This document shows, in pieces, positions 1-10,179 of a stretch of DNA of 64,000 bases. The notes under the pieces were generated by a model. The model searched no databases. It was not told where the DNA came from and saw nothing but the letters and a program-made list of their open reading frames with translations. Each line of letters begins with the position of its first letter. The first letter of the stretch is position 1. Origin of the DNA: Anaerovorax sp. IOR16 (GTDB lineage Bacteria; Bacillota; Clostridia; Peptostreptococcales; Anaerovoracaceae). Location of the stretch: NCBI RefSeq assembly GCF_017168145.1, contig NZ_JADQTL010000010.1:620001-684000 (forward strand), read 5' to 3'. The position numbers and the translations under genes are program-made.

Positions 1-2
1 AG

Positions 3-1829
3 CAAAATCAGATTGAAGAAGAAGAGAAAATTGTATGGGAAATACCGAAGAAAGCTTCTGTGAAAGAAGAAATTATAGTATCTAGCTTTGAGGATTTACC
101 TGGCGCGACGTTCCATGGAGAAATTTCCACACAAGACAATACAACGATATCTGAGGACAAGATCCCAACTGGTGAAGTCAGTGATATGGACAAGTTTTTT
201 ACATTCAGTAAGAAAAATGAAGAATTCCAGCAATTGTTGGATCGTGAATATGAAAAAATACAAAAAAAGAATATAGAACGACCTTCCTTGAAAGAAAGTC
301 AGATTACAAATGTAATGAATGATTTAGAACCTGCAAAGCAAGAAGTTAAGCAATCTTTAAAGATTGAAAAAGAGGTCAAAAATGAGGAAGACACCAAGCC
401 GATTAATCTAGAAGACATAAAAAAAGCATGTAGCAACACTTTAATAAAGAATTCAGAGTTAGAGGAAAAGGAACCAGAAGAACTTCTTAATTCAGACATT
501 GAAGCGAAGCTAGCAGCTCATGCTAGTCATTTGGATGAGATGATGGCTGCACGTGCGAGTTTTTTTATTGAAGAGCCTGAAGATATTGATACAAAAGAAA
601 CAGAAGAAAAGAAATTGATTTCAAATCCAACCCTAAACCCAAATCCAAACTCAAATGAAACGGTAGTAGGTCCGAATACGGAAGTATTAGTAACGGTTGA
701 GGTTAAGGCAAATGGAAAATCAGAAACGGTTACAAGGCAAACCATTTCGATGGATCCTGCATCCGTCTCAAAAGCAGTTGAAGAGAAAGTTGAAGAGAAA
801 GTTGAAGAGAAAAATGAAGCACTTACTTCTGCTTTAAATAAGGAAGATATTATTCAAGAAAATAGCGCAAAGGAAGAAATCATTCAAGAAAATAGCGCAG
901 AAGATATGTTAGAAAAAGAGGATGAAGCTAAAAAGGAAAATACTTCTGATTTAAATAATACATTGTCCCAAGATGATTTAACAGAATTTTGGCAGAAAAA
1001 TGCCTTTGGTATGGAAGAAGAAAAGAAAGTCAACGGGCCTAAGGTTGCTTTAGGTATCATTGCAGCTGTTTTAATGATTGAAATTATAGCACTAGGCATA
1101 CAGTTCTTTTTTCCGCAAACTGCAGCAGCAGAGGCAATTTATAATGTACAATCAAAAATTGTAAAAGTATTTGATGGTGCAGCTGAAGGAATAGGAGGAA
1201 TTTTCAAAGCAGAGAAAAACCCAACCGATAATAAAGAAACTGAAAATGGTGATTCTACAGTGAACCAAGAAAAGGATTCATTAGAAGAAGAACCGGAAGC
1301 GCCAAATCCTGTGCCAATGAGCGATAAGACGGCGTTGATAGAAAGTCAAACCGGCCAGAATAAAAACATTCAGATTATCAGTAAAGCAGATGCTTTGGTA
1401 TTTGATGCATCTCATAATTATGGAATTGATGATTTAAATAAATCTACGTTAATTGACAATAATATTTGGTATACAGATGAAAATGGTAAGACTGTTTATT
1501 ACGATCAAGCTGTTGTCGGTACATTAATTGCATTTAATTCTCAGTGGATTGATTACGTTAATAAGGAAGACAAAGCGATTCTTGATTTATTAAAACCCAA
1601 CAGTAAAGCTTATAAGAAGGTAAGCACTTTTTCAAAGGTTGGTAAGATTTCTGAGACTTTTGAAAGTTTCTCCATTGGAGAAATTCGAAAAGGATCCGTT
1701 GGTTTTTATGTTTTTACAGAGGAAAAAATAATCAAGAAAGAAAACGGAATTGAAAGCATTATTTCAAATGACTGGATTTATTATTTAGAACCAGTTGATA
1801 AACAAATGAAGATCGTAAATTATCTGTAG
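3..1829 (+). CDS. Unknown acidic membrane-anchored protein (5' end outside window)
   Basis: The reading frame is open from the first complete codon at position 3, so the gene starts upstream of the window; a GTG at 60 is an internal codon with no ribosome binding site. About 608 residues are visible. The first ~340 are highly charged, Glu/Lys-rich and low in complexity, with short repeats (VEEK three times, IIQENSA twice). One hydrophobic segment follows (around VALGIIAAVLMIEIIALGIQ), then an Asn/Glu-rich linker and a ~170-residue C-terminal globular part that ends in YYLEPVDKQMKIVNYL. This suggests a single-pass protein with a cytoplasmic acidic tail and an extracytoplasmic C-terminal domain. 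I do not recognise the family and infer no function. It ends 53 bp before pckA on the same strand. Confidence 0.75.
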   Translation, partial: QNQIEEEEKIVWEIPKKASVKEEIIVSSFEDLPGATFHGEISTQDNTTISEDKIPTGEVSDMDKFFTFSKKNEEFQQLLDREYEKIQKKNIERPSLKESQITNVMNDLEPAKQEVKQSLKIEKEVKNEEDTKPINLEDIKKACSNTLIKNSELEEKEPEELLNSDIEAKLAAHASHLDEMMAARASFFIEEPEDIDTKETEEKKLISNPTLNPNPNSNETVVGPNTEVLVTVEVKANGKSETVTRQTISMDPASVSKAVEEKVEEKVEEKNEALTSALNKEDIIQENSAKEEIIQENSAEDMLEKEDEAKKENTSDLNNTLSQDDLTEFWQKNAFGMEEEKKVNGPKVALGIIAAVLMIEIIALGIQFFFPQTAAAEAIYNVQSKIVKVFDGAAEGIGGIFKAEKNPTDNKETENGDSTVNQEKDSLEEEPEAPNPVPMSDKTALIESQTGQNKNIQIISKADALVFDASHNYGIDDLNKSTLIDNNIWYTDENGKTVYYDQAVVGTLIAFNSQWIDYVNKEDKAILDLLKPNSKAYKKVSTFSKVGKISETFESFSIGEIRKGSVGFYVFTEEKIIKKENGIESIISNDWIYYLEPVDKQMKIVNYL

Positions 1830-1882
1830 TTGGATACATTATATTATAAGTACTATGAAAAGGAGCTAAATTAAAAAACAAA

Positions 1883-3532
1883 ATGGCAACTAACTCAAAC
1901 TTTAAACGTGAGAAAATCGGCACAGGTAATGTGGCTTTTTCTCAATCAAGAACCACGATTGAAACCGCTTTTTATGGAAACAATGTAAAACGTATTTTAG
2001 ATTTAAAAGAAGCTTACCAATTAGCTAAGGAAGCACCCGGGACAATTGTCACGGACATGCCTGTATATGAACCGGAAAAATTAGGGTTACCGGAAAATGC
2101 AAAGATATTGTTATTCAATGACGGGGAAACGGTAGGCAGATTCGCAGGAGCTCGAGTCATACTAGGTGAAAAAGGTATTTTGGAAGCAGATATTGCAGCT
2201 GTTTTAAGGGAAGCCGTATATAAAACCAGATATAAGACCATGCTTCATTCAAAAGCTTATATTGGATTGAACGAAGATTTTATGGTAAAAGCGAATCTAT
2301 TGGTACCACAAACTTATGAAAATACTTTATATAACTGGTTATTAAATTTTCAGTATATGAATTCTTTTTACAATCAAATGTATAAGGATTCTAAAGTAAT
2401 CGGCAATGAACCGGATATTTTTATATTATCCGATCCAGATTGGCAAGATGAACGTTTTCCAAATGGACTTGCTTACTTTGATCCTGAACACAATTGTGCG
2501 GCAATTTTAGGGCTTCGTTATTTTGGAGAACATAAAAAAGGAACTTTGACTTTAGCTTGGGGGATTGCAAACCGAAATGGCTATGCTGCTTGTCATGGGG
2601 GATTAAAGCGAATGATTCTTCCAGATGGCAAAACTCATGTAATGGGAGTATTCGGACTTTCGGGTTCGGGAAAATCAACATTGACCCATGCAAAGCACAA
2701 AGGAAAATATGAGGTAACCGTGTTACATGACGATGCTTATATTATATCTACAGAAAATGGATCTACTGTAGCCTTAGAACCTTCTTATTTTGATAAAACA
2801 CAGGATTACCCGTTGACTTCAAAGGACAATCAATTTTTAATTACCGTTCAGAACTGCGGTGCAACGATTGATGCAGAGGATAAATTAGTCCTTGTAACAG
2901 AAGACATTCGAAATGGTAATGGCCGAGCTATTAAATCAAAACTCTGGGCATCGAATCGGGTGGATAAATTAGAGGAACCGATCAATACAATTATATGGCT
3001 GATGAAAGATAATTCGTTACCGCCGGTTCTTAAACTGGAAGATCCAACTTTGGCATCGGTAATGGGAGCTTGCTTAGCAACGAAGCGAAGTACGGCAGAA
3101 AAAGTATTGCGTGGTGTGGATCGAAATAAATTGGTATTTGAACCATACGCAAATCCTTTCCGAACTTATGCATTAAAAGAGGACTATTATAAATTTAAGG
3201 CGCTCTTTGAAAATAGAGGGGTAGAATGCTATATCCTAAACACAGGCTATTTCTTGGACAAAAAGATTCCGAAAGAGGTAACCATTAGTATTATTGAAAA
3301 AATTGTAGACCAAAACGCAGAAATGAAGCCATTTGGAAGATTTGAAGGAATGAGTACCATGGAGGTGGAAGGGTTTGAATTGAACTTTTCCAGCAGAGCC
3401 TATAAGGAGTTGCTGAGAGGCAGCATTGAAAATCGTATTAAGTATCTGGATTCGTTAAATGATTTGAAAGGAGGAAGAGATGCGCTTCCGGAGGAAGCAG
3501 TTGATTCTTTGCAGAAGCTATTATCGATGTAA
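1883..3532 (+). CDS. pckA: Phosphoenolpyruvate carboxykinase (ATP)
   Basis: The 549-residue product matches ATP-dependent PEP carboxykinase, which interconverts oxaloacetate plus ATP with PEP, CO2 and ADP at the gluconeogenesis/anaplerosis branch point in the cytosol. Visible support is the kinase-type P-loop GLSGSGKST at residues 258-266, the following HDDAYII segment, and a length typical of the family. The ATG at 1883 is chosen because the protein aligns from there; the nearest Shine-Dalgarno (aaggag, 1860-1865) is unusually far (about 17 nt), which may mean weak initiation. Fermentative Clostridia often use this enzyme in the PEP-forming or the oxaloacetate-forming direction; the sequence does not say which. 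Confidence 0.88.
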   Translation: MATNSNFKREKIGTGNVAFSQSRTTIETAFYGNNVKRILDLKEAYQLAKEAPGTIVTDMPVYEPEKLGLPENAKILLFNDGETVGRFAGARVILGEKGILEADIAAVLREAVYKTRYKTMLHSKAYIGLNEDFMVKANLLVPQTYENTLYNWLLNFQYMNSFYNQMYKDSKVIGNEPDIFILSDPDWQDERFPNGLAYFDPEHNCAAILGLRYFGEHKKGTLTLAWGIANRNGYAACHGGLKRMILPDGKTHVMGVFGLSGSGKSTLTHAKHKGKYEVTVLHDDAYIISTENGSTVALEPSYFDKTQDYPLTSKDNQFLITVQNCGATIDAEDKLVLVTEDIRNGNGRAIKSKLWASNRVDKLEEPINTIIWLMKDNSLPPVLKLEDPTLASVMGACLATKRSTAEKVLRGVDRNKLVFEPYANPFRTYALKEDYYKFKALFENRGVECYILNTGYFLDKKIPKEVTISIIEKIVDQNAEMKPFGRFEGMSTMEVEGFELNFSSRAYKELLRGSIENRIKYLDSLNDLKGGRDALPEEAVDSLQKLLSM

Positions 3533-3554
3533 TAGAAAAGAATGAGGTGATTAC

Positions 3555-6464
3555 TTGAAGAAAAACAGAATGGGAGTTGGAATCGTTGTCATCATTTTGA
3601 TGGCTTTGATTGCTGGATTTGGAACATTAATCCGGTTTGCAATTGATTATTTATGGTTTAAAGAAATGGGATATACTAGTGTATTCTTTACGGAATTATT
3701 TACACAGTTAAAAATAGGTATTCCTACGTTTGTTATTTTAACAATTTTAACGTTTTTATATCTCAAATCTCTGAAAAAGGCATATTACAAGAAAGTAAAG
3801 ATTGAAGGTTATTCGGCAGTTGAAGAAAAGGCCCTTAACCGTATTGTTTTGGGACTTAGTGCTTTGTTTGGTTTGTTGGTTACTTTATCCACGGTTACAA
3901 AGCTATGGTTTCAGATATTGCAGTATCAAAATAGCACTTCATTTGGTTTAGCCGATCCGATTTTTAATCGGGATATTTCCTTTTATGTATTTAAAATGGA
4001 GTTTCTTGCGCAGTTGAATCAAATTGCTTTAGGGTTAGTTGTTGCATTTTTTGTTGTTACACTGTTGTTCTACTTTATTCTGTTAGGAATGCGTAAGCCA
4101 ACGATGTTTGAAGAGGAAGAGCCACAGCCTTTTACACAAGAGGATGATGGTACAAGAAGATTTACCGGAAACTTTGATAATTTTGGACCATTTGGAGACA
4201 TGTTTGGTCAAGTAATAAACGGTAAATTTGGAAATAGAAAACCAAAAAAAGAATTTGATAAAAATAATTTTAATCAGCTATTATCCATTGCTTCGAAGCA
4301 AATTTCCATAATGGGTGTTGTCTTCTTTTTAATGGTAGGAACGAATTTATTTATCAAACAATTTAATTTATTGTATTCACAAACCGGATTGCTTTATGGT
4401 GCCGGATTCACGGATATTAATGTTACATTGCTGGTTTATCGTTTGCTAATGGGGTTATCAGTATTGGCGGCAATTTTCTTTGTCATAGGTTTAAAAAATC
4501 GAAATTACAAAAAGATGCTCATGATACCCGCACTTATGATTGTTATTTCCATTGGAGGTACGGCTGTGGCTGGACTGGTACAATATGCGATTGTATCTCC
4601 GGATGAAATCAGTAAGGAAAGTAAATATTTAGAAAATAATATTGCTTTTACTCAAAAGGCATATGATTTACAAGATATTGTCATAAAAGATTTCCCAGCT
4701 ACAAATACCTTGACAAAGGATGATATTTTAAACAATATGGGAACAATTTCCAACATTCGTATTAATGATTTTAAGCCAGTTGAACAGTTCTATAATCAAA
4801 CACAGAGCATTCGTTCTTATTATACATTTAACAATGTGGATGTAGATCGATATACGGTTAATGGAGAATATACACAAACCTTCCTATCGGCTCGTGAAAT
4901 TGATGAATCTAAGATTAAAGAACAGTGGTTAACGAAACACATTAAGTATACGCATGGTTATGGTATTACGTTGTCTCGTGTTGATAAAGTAACAGCCAGC
5001 GGTCAGCCTGATATGCTAATTGACAGCATCCCACCGGTATCAGATGTGAGCGAAATCCAGATTGCGAGACCGGAAATTTATTTTGGTGAAAAGACCAACA
5101 ATTATATCATTACTAATACAACGGAGGAAGAATTTGACTATCCATCCGGTAGCAGCAATAAGTATACAACTTACGAAGGAAATGCCGGAATTAAGTTAAA
5201 TCTACTTAATCGTATTCTGTTTACCATTCGTGAGCAAAATCTAAAGATTTTAGTTTCCGGTAATATAGATAGTAATTCTAAAATTATTATTCATCGAAAC
5301 ATTAAGGAAAGAGTTCAAAAAATTGCACCATTCCTTGCATATGATAAAGACCCTTATATTGTAACTGTGGATGGAAAACTTTATTGGATTCTGGATGCAT
5401 ATACAGCAAGTTCTTATTATCCATATTCTGAACCGTTTTCTGATGAATCCAGAGCAAATTACATTCGAAACTCCGTTAAGGTTGTAATCGATGCATACAA
5501 TGGAGATGCGAATTTCTACTTGGTGGATGATGAAGATCCGATTGCAGATACTTTGGCTAAAATCTATCCAAAACTGTTTAAGAGTTTCGATCAAATGCCG
5601 GAGGCCTTACAGTCACACATTCGTTACCCAAATTTCTTATTTAATATTCAAGCGAATGTTTATAAGAAGTATCATATGAGTGATGTAAAAGTATTCTATC
5701 AAAGTGAAGACTTATGGGCGATTGCAAATGAAGTATTTGGTACTGAAGAAACACAAATGGAACCGACTTATTATGTTATGAAGATTCCGGGTGAGGATAA
5801 GGTGGAATTTATTAATTCCATTCCTTACACACCAAACGGAAAACAAAATATGACCGGACTACTCATGGCAAGAAATGACGGGGAAAATTATGGTGATTTA
5901 ATCTTATATCAATTACCAAAAGATCGCGTTATTTATGGTCCACGGCAGATTGAAGCACAAATTGACCAGGATACTACAATTTCAAAAGAATTTTCATTAT
6001 GGAGTACAGCAGGTTCTACGTATAGTCGTGGAAATATGTTTGTCATTCCAATTGAAAACTCAATTATGTATGTAGAACCGGTTTATTTGGAAGCTTCCAA
6101 TAATAGTTTGCCGGAAGTAAAACGTGTTATCGTATATTATGGTGACCGGATTGCTTACGAGCCAACATTGGCACAGGCTTTGAATAACATGTTTGGGGAA
6201 GGCGCTGGTGCACCTTTGGGTTCCAATACACCAAGTACAGATGGTGAGGAAATTGGAAGTGATGTTAATACCAATGAACTGTCTAACTCTGATATCGCAA
6301 TTTATGCGAATGATGCATTTAATAAAGCACTTAATGCACAGAAAAATGGGGATTGGGCTGCATATGGAGAATATATAAAGGAATTGGAGAAATATTTAAC
6401 TTTACTCAATCCAACCGGAGCAACAGCACAGAAGCCGGAGCAGAACGCTTCTACTGTTGATTAA
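3555..6464 (+). CDS. UPF0182 family large membrane protein
   Basis: A 969-residue protein of the UPF0182 family (function unknown in general). The N-terminal ~340 residues hold about seven hydrophobic helices (for example IVVIILMALIAGFGTLI and FVILTILTFLYLKSL) with a charged loop around residues 180-240. The remainder is a large, mostly hydrophilic, probably extracytoplasmic domain with many Tyr, Asn and Thr residues, ending in an acidic low-complexity tail. The start is a TTG at 3555 preceded by gaggtga (3544-3550); no upstream in-frame ATG fits better. It follows pckA by 22 bp, so the two may be co-transcribed, although no functional link is known. A strong terminator follows at 6503. Confidence 0.8.
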   Translation: MKKNRMGVGIVVIILMALIAGFGTLIRFAIDYLWFKEMGYTSVFFTELFTQLKIGIPTFVILTILTFLYLKSLKKAYYKKVKIEGYSAVEEKALNRIVLGLSALFGLLVTLSTVTKLWFQILQYQNSTSFGLADPIFNRDISFYVFKMEFLAQLNQIALGLVVAFFVVTLLFYFILLGMRKPTMFEEEEPQPFTQEDDGTRRFTGNFDNFGPFGDMFGQVINGKFGNRKPKKEFDKNNFNQLLSIASKQISIMGVVFFLMVGTNLFIKQFNLLYSQTGLLYGAGFTDINVTLLVYRLLMGLSVLAAIFFVIGLKNRNYKKMLMIPALMIVISIGGTAVAGLVQYAIVSPDEISKESKYLENNIAFTQKAYDLQDIVIKDFPATNTLTKDDILNNMGTISNIRINDFKPVEQFYNQTQSIRSYYTFNNVDVDRYTVNGEYTQTFLSAREIDESKIKEQWLTKHIKYTHGYGITLSRVDKVTASGQPDMLIDSIPPVSDVSEIQIARPEIYFGEKTNNYIITNTTEEEFDYPSGSSNKYTTYEGNAGIKLNLLNRILFTIREQNLKILVSGNIDSNSKIIIHRNIKERVQKIAPFLAYDKDPYIVTVDGKLYWILDAYTASSYYPYSEPFSDESRANYIRNSVKVVIDAYNGDANFYLVDDEDPIADTLAKIYPKLFKSFDQMPEALQSHIRYPNFLFNIQANVYKKYHMSDVKVFYQSEDLWAIANEVFGTEETQMEPTYYVMKIPGEDKVEFINSIPYTPNGKQNMTGLLMARNDGENYGDLILYQLPKDRVIYGPRQIEAQIDQDTTISKEFSLWSTAGSTYSRGNMFVIPIENSIMYVEPVYLEASNNSLPEVKRVIVYYGDRIAYEPTLAQALNNMFGEGAGAPLGSNTPSTDGEEIGSDVNTNELSNSDIAIYANDAFNKALNAQKNGDWAAYGEYIKELEKYLTLLNPTGATAQKPEQNASTVD

Positions 6465-6502
6465 TTCTAAGAGTATTATAAATCAGAAGAGAAATACACA
6501 AG

Positions 6503-6535
6503 AGCACTGATTATCAAGCAGTGCTTTTGTCTTTT
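6503..6535 (+). terminator. Intrinsic terminator after the UPF0182 gene
   Basis: Perfect 7-bp stem AGCACTG / CAGTGCT (6503-6509 with 6519-6525) followed by the T-rich tract tttgtctttt. Confidence 0.8.
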
Positions 6536-6580
6536 GTAAAGAAATGGGCGTTGCAATTAGTGAATTTTCATACAAAAAGC

Positions 6581-6610
6581 TTGGCAAAGGGTGTATTTTC
6601 AAGGTATAAT
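6581..6610 (+). promoter_or_regulatory. Sigma-A promoter of glnA
   Basis: -35 TTGGCA (6581-6586), 18-bp spacer, -10 TATAAT (6605-6610). It lies 65 bp upstream of the glutamine synthetase ATG and just after the preceding terminator. Confidence 0.6.
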
Positions 6611-6675
6611 AATATTTTAGAATCAAGGATTGAATAAAAGTATACAAAAAACCAATATAGGAGGGAGAGCGATTT

Positions 6676-8583
6676 ATGGAACTGGACAAGATGTTGTTTA
6701 ACATACCAGCTGCAAAGCATAGCGTGAAAGAGATTACAAATATATTAAAGGCACATCCGGAAGTACAATTTGTATCACTCGTTGGTCTGGATATCGGCGG
6801 ACACGATACGGATGAGAAAATTCCGGTAGATCTATTTATTGAAGATATGGAGAAGTTTTTGGCGCAGGGTGTGCAAACAGACGGTTCCAGTGTAGTTTTA
6901 CCGAAAATTGCTGCTTTGAATAATGCTAAGGTAGATATCATCCCCGATACAGAAGTCAATTGGTATGTAGATTATAACTTATATCATTTGGATAAAAAAA
7001 CAGGTTTACCGGTAGGCACATTGCGTGTTCCGTCTTTTCTGATACACAATGATACTGCGGAAGTAGGTTCACGTGTTATTTTAAGAGATGCTGTTAAAAC
7101 ATTTAAAAAAGAGATAATGGAAATGCTCAGACAAAATCCTTATGTTTTTGAGTATTTAGAAGCAGATAGCGTTGACGACATTGATGAAATACTGCTGACT
7201 GCAGCTACAGAATTAGAATTTTGGGTGAAAACACCGGATGATAAAGCGGATCGCGAACAGCTATCCACATCACAGGTTTTAAAAGAGCAATATTGGAAAC
7301 GAACCATTGGTCCGGTAAGAACGGCTTTGGAAAAATCCTTATTAATGTTGGACAAATATGGATTTGAAGTGGAAATGGGTCACAAAGAGGTTGGTGGTGT
7401 TAAAGCAAAACTCGGAAATTCTGGAGAGTTTGACCATGTTATGGAACAGCTTGAAATTGATTGGAAGTATAGCTCTGCTTTGCAGGCAGCCGATAATGAA
7501 AATCAAGTAAAATATATTGTAAAGGATGTTTTCCGTTTATATGGACTAGAGGTTACATTTATGGCAAAACCAATGGATGGTGTTGCAGGGAATGGAGAGC
7601 ATACTCATATGGGTGTTGCCGCTAGATTAAAAAATGGAAAAGTAATCAACTTATTTGCACCGCTTGATATGAATAAAGATTTTATGAGCCCGATCGGGTT
7701 TGGCGGTCTTATGGGTATTTTGAAAAATTATGAGATTATGAATCCGTTTGTTACTTCAACGAACGATGCATTAAATCGTCTAAAACCAGGATTTGAAGCA
7801 CCGGTTTGTATTGTAACTTCTCTTGGTCACTCTGCAAAAAATCCATCCAGAAATCGAACGGTTTTGGTTGGACTCGTTCGAGATGCAAATAATCCGCTTT
7901 CCACTCGTTTTGAGCTTCGAGCACCAAATCCTAAGAGCAATACCTATTTGGTACTGGCATCCGGATTTATGGCAATGCTTGATGGAATTAAAGAAGTTCT
8001 TTTGGCGGGGAAAACTCCGAAGGAGTTGGAAGAAACAATTTCAAAGGAACATGATGAAGAAGCATTTTATTTAGAAAAAGAGAGAGTTTATCGTAGCGAA
8101 AAAGATGTATTTGAGGACTATACAGAAGTAGAAAGAAACAAATATTTTGGAAAAGCACCAGCAACCGTTTGGGAAAATATTTGTGCTTTTGACCGTTATC
8201 CGGAAAAGTTAAAGGTTTTAATGCGAAATGGAGTTATGGAACCGCTAAGCTTAGAATCTTATAAGGAGGCTACGATTGCACAGTGGGCAACAGAACTTCA
8301 CAATCGTATTATTCCAAATACTATGGATTTTGTTCGTGAATGTAAAAAATGCCATACACCGGAGGATTCCACTGATTTAGATGATAAAAACTGGCAGGAA
8401 ATTCAGCTGATGCGTATTTATTTAGCAAAAGACAGCATTCGAGAAAAATCCTTGCTTACCCGTATTAAGAATGCCTTGGATGAGGGCGATTATCAGTTAG
8501 CTTCAGACTTGCAATTAGAAATGCAGGAAAAAGAAAAAGCGTTAATTGATGCTTATGTTGCTTATAAAAAGAATTTGTTTTAA
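6676..8583 (+). CDS. glnA: Glutamine synthetase (long clostridial form)
   Basis: A 635-residue glutamine synthetase (glutamate + NH3 + ATP to glutamine). It is longer than the ~450-residue bacterial GlnA type I. The catalytic core shows the ATP/glutamate-binding segment GNGEHTHMG (residues 305-311 core), the NRLKPGFEAP and NPSRNRTVLVGLVRD segments, and the arginine-containing FELRAPNPKSNTYL region near residue 415. A ~170-residue C-terminal helical extension rich in Glu/Lys is typical of this longer clostridial group. ATG 6676 follows ggagggagagcgattt. It is monocistronic by context: own promoter upstream and a 64-bp gap before serS. No GlnR-type operator was recognised. Confidence 0.88.
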   Translation: MELDKMLFNIPAAKHSVKEITNILKAHPEVQFVSLVGLDIGGHDTDEKIPVDLFIEDMEKFLAQGVQTDGSSVVLPKIAALNNAKVDIIPDTEVNWYVDYNLYHLDKKTGLPVGTLRVPSFLIHNDTAEVGSRVILRDAVKTFKKEIMEMLRQNPYVFEYLEADSVDDIDEILLTAATELEFWVKTPDDKADREQLSTSQVLKEQYWKRTIGPVRTALEKSLLMLDKYGFEVEMGHKEVGGVKAKLGNSGEFDHVMEQLEIDWKYSSALQAADNENQVKYIVKDVFRLYGLEVTFMAKPMDGVAGNGEHTHMGVAARLKNGKVINLFAPLDMNKDFMSPIGFGGLMGILKNYEIMNPFVTSTNDALNRLKPGFEAPVCIVTSLGHSAKNPSRNRTVLVGLVRDANNPLSTRFELRAPNPKSNTYLVLASGFMAMLDGIKEVLLAGKTPKELEETISKEHDEEAFYLEKERVYRSEKDVFEDYTEVERNKYFGKAPATVWENICAFDRYPEKLKVLMRNGVMEPLSLESYKEATIAQWATELHNRIIPNTMDFVRECKKCHTPEDSTDLDDKNWQEIQLMRIYLAKDSIREKSLLTRIKNALDEGDYQLASDLQLEMQEKEKALIDAYVAYKKNLF

Positions 8584-8647
8584 TACGTCATGTAACGTGA
8601 TAATAATGAAAAAATAGGACAGATTTTGCCCTGAGAGGAGAACCAAA

Positions 8648-9925
8648 ATGTTAGATATTAAACGAATCAGAGAAGATTATGAAGCTGTAAAAAAAGCAGT
8701 GGAATCTAGAGGTCATGGAGATTTTGGCTTAAGCAAGGTACTTGAACTGGACGAGAAAAGAAGAAGTGTACTTGCTGAAGTAGAAGCGATGAAAAATAAA
8801 CAGAACCAGGATTCCAAACAAATTCCAAAGCTTAAAAAAGAAGGAAAAGATACTACGGAATTGATGGCAGAAATGAAAGTACTTTCCGACAATATTAAGA
8901 GTTTGGACACACAGGTGAGCGAAGTTGAAGCAGAACTGAGAAATACACTTTTAAACATTCCAAATACACCATGCGAACTTTGTCCAATCGGAGAAGATGA
9001 TTCTGCAAATCTTGAGATTAAAAAATGGGGCGAACCAAGAAACTTTGATTTCGAACAAAAAGCACACTGGGACGTTGGAAGTGACCTGGATATTTTAGAT
9101 TTTGAAAGAGCAGCAAAAATTTCTGGAACTCGTTTTACGGTATATAAGGGTTTGGGTGCACGTCTGGAACGTTCCGTCATTAACTTTATGTTGGATTTAC
9201 ACACAGGTGAACATGGCTTTACTGAAATTTTACCGCCTTTCATGGTAAATCGTGATGCAATGACGGGTACCGGACAGCTTCCAAAATTTGAAGAAGATAT
9301 GTTTCACGTTCCTGCAAAGGACTTTTTCTTAATTCCAACGGCAGAAGTTCCGGTTACAAATTTACGTGCTCAGGAAATAATAGATGCAGAAGAGCTTCCG
9401 GTTTATTATACAGCATACACACCTTGCTTCCGTAAAGAAGCAGGATCTGCTGGAAGAGATACGAGAGGTTTGATTCGTCAGCATCAGTTCAATAAGGTTG
9501 AGCTTGTAAAGTTCTGTAAACCGGAAGAGTCTTATAAAGAATTGGATTCTTTACTTGCAGCAGCAGAGACTGTTCTTCAAAAGCTGGAAATTCCTTATCG
9601 TGTTGTACGTTTAGCTACTGGTGATTTGGGCTTTTCTTCTGCAGAAACTTATGACATTGAGGTTTGGATGCCAAGCTACGGAAGATATGTAGAAATTTCT
9701 TCTTGCAGTAACTTTGAAAGTTTCCAGGCAAGAAGAGCAAACATTCGTTTCCGCAGAGGTCCAAAGGAAAAACCGGAATTTGTTCATACATTGAATGGAT
9801 CTGGTTTAGCTGTTGGCAGAACAGTAGCAGCAATTTTGGAAAACTACCAGCAGGCTGACGGTTCTGTCACGATTCCTGAGGCACTGCGTCACTATATGGG
9901 TATTGATAAGATTGAAAAGAAATAA
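8648..9925 (+). CDS. serS: Seryl-tRNA synthetase
   Basis: A 425-residue class II seryl-tRNA synthetase that charges tRNA-Ser and tRNA-Sec with serine. The N-terminal ~110 residues form the Lys/Glu-rich antiparallel coiled-coil arm that reads the long variable arm of tRNA-Ser. The catalytic domain shows class II motif 2 ([20 protein letters not shown]) and motif 3 ([20 protein letters not shown]). Length is standard. ATG 8648 is preceded by gagaggag at 8633-8640. No T-box leader was found in the short upstream gap, so it may be read through from glnA. Confidence 0.95.
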   Translation: MLDIKRIREDYEAVKKAVESRGHGDFGLSKVLELDEKRRSVLAEVEAMKNKQNQDSKQIPKLKKEGKDTTELMAEMKVLSDNIKSLDTQVSEVEAELRNTLLNIPNTPCELCPIGEDDSANLEIKKWGEPRNFDFEQKAHWDVGSDLDILDFERAAKISGTRFTVYKGLGARLERSVINFMLDLHTGEHGFTEILPPFMVNRDAMTGTGQLPKFEEDMFHVPAKDFFLIPTAEVPVTNLRAQEIIDAEELPVYYTAYTPCFRKEAGSAGRDTRGLIRQHQFNKVELVKFCKPEESYKELDSLLAAAETVLQKLEIPYRVVRLATGDLGFSSAETYDIEVWMPSYGRYVEISSCSNFESFQARRANIRFRRGPKEKPEFVHTLNGSGLAVGRTVAAILENYQQADGSVTIPEALRHYMGIDKIEKK

Positions 9926-9957
9926 AGCGTTCGCTCGATTTATGGAGGTGGAAGACA

Positions 9958-10161
9958 ATGCCGCTAAAGATAAATGTGGGAGATCGGTTGGAGTTAAAAA
10001 AACCTCATCCTTGTGGTGGGAACACGTTTGAGGTGATGCGAGCAGGCATGGATTTTCGCTTGAAATGCCTGACTTGCCAAGCTCAAATTTGGTTGGATCG
10101 TTCTCATTTGGAAAAGAGGGTGAAAAAAATCAGTTCAGCGGCAGATCAAAGCCCTGAATAA
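9958..10161 (+). CDS. DUF951 family small protein
   Basis: A 67-residue protein matching the DUF951 family common in Firmicutes. It shows the family pattern of MPLKINVGDRLELKKPHPCG, a Trp-containing beta segment, and two cysteines in KCLTCQAQIWL that, with the earlier Cys, could bind a metal. It is small and soluble with an SH3-like appearance. The start ATG 9958 follows ggaggtggaagaca. It sits 32 bp after serS and 18 bp before the symporter gene, so co-transcription is likely. Its function is not known. Confidence 0.8.
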   Translation: MPLKINVGDRLELKKPHPCGGNTFEVMRAGMDFRLKCLTCQAQIWLDRSHLEKRVKKISSAADQSPE

Positions 10162-10179
10162 AAAAAAGGAGTGATTTTT

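Noticed and set aside
775-900. Short tandem repeats as a CRISPR or mobile repeat
   Set aside because: They are in-frame codon repeats (VEEK, IIQENSA) of the acidic protein, without spacers.
8584-8647. T-box leader for serS
   Set aside because: The gap is only 64 bp and has no T-box core sequence or terminator hairpin.
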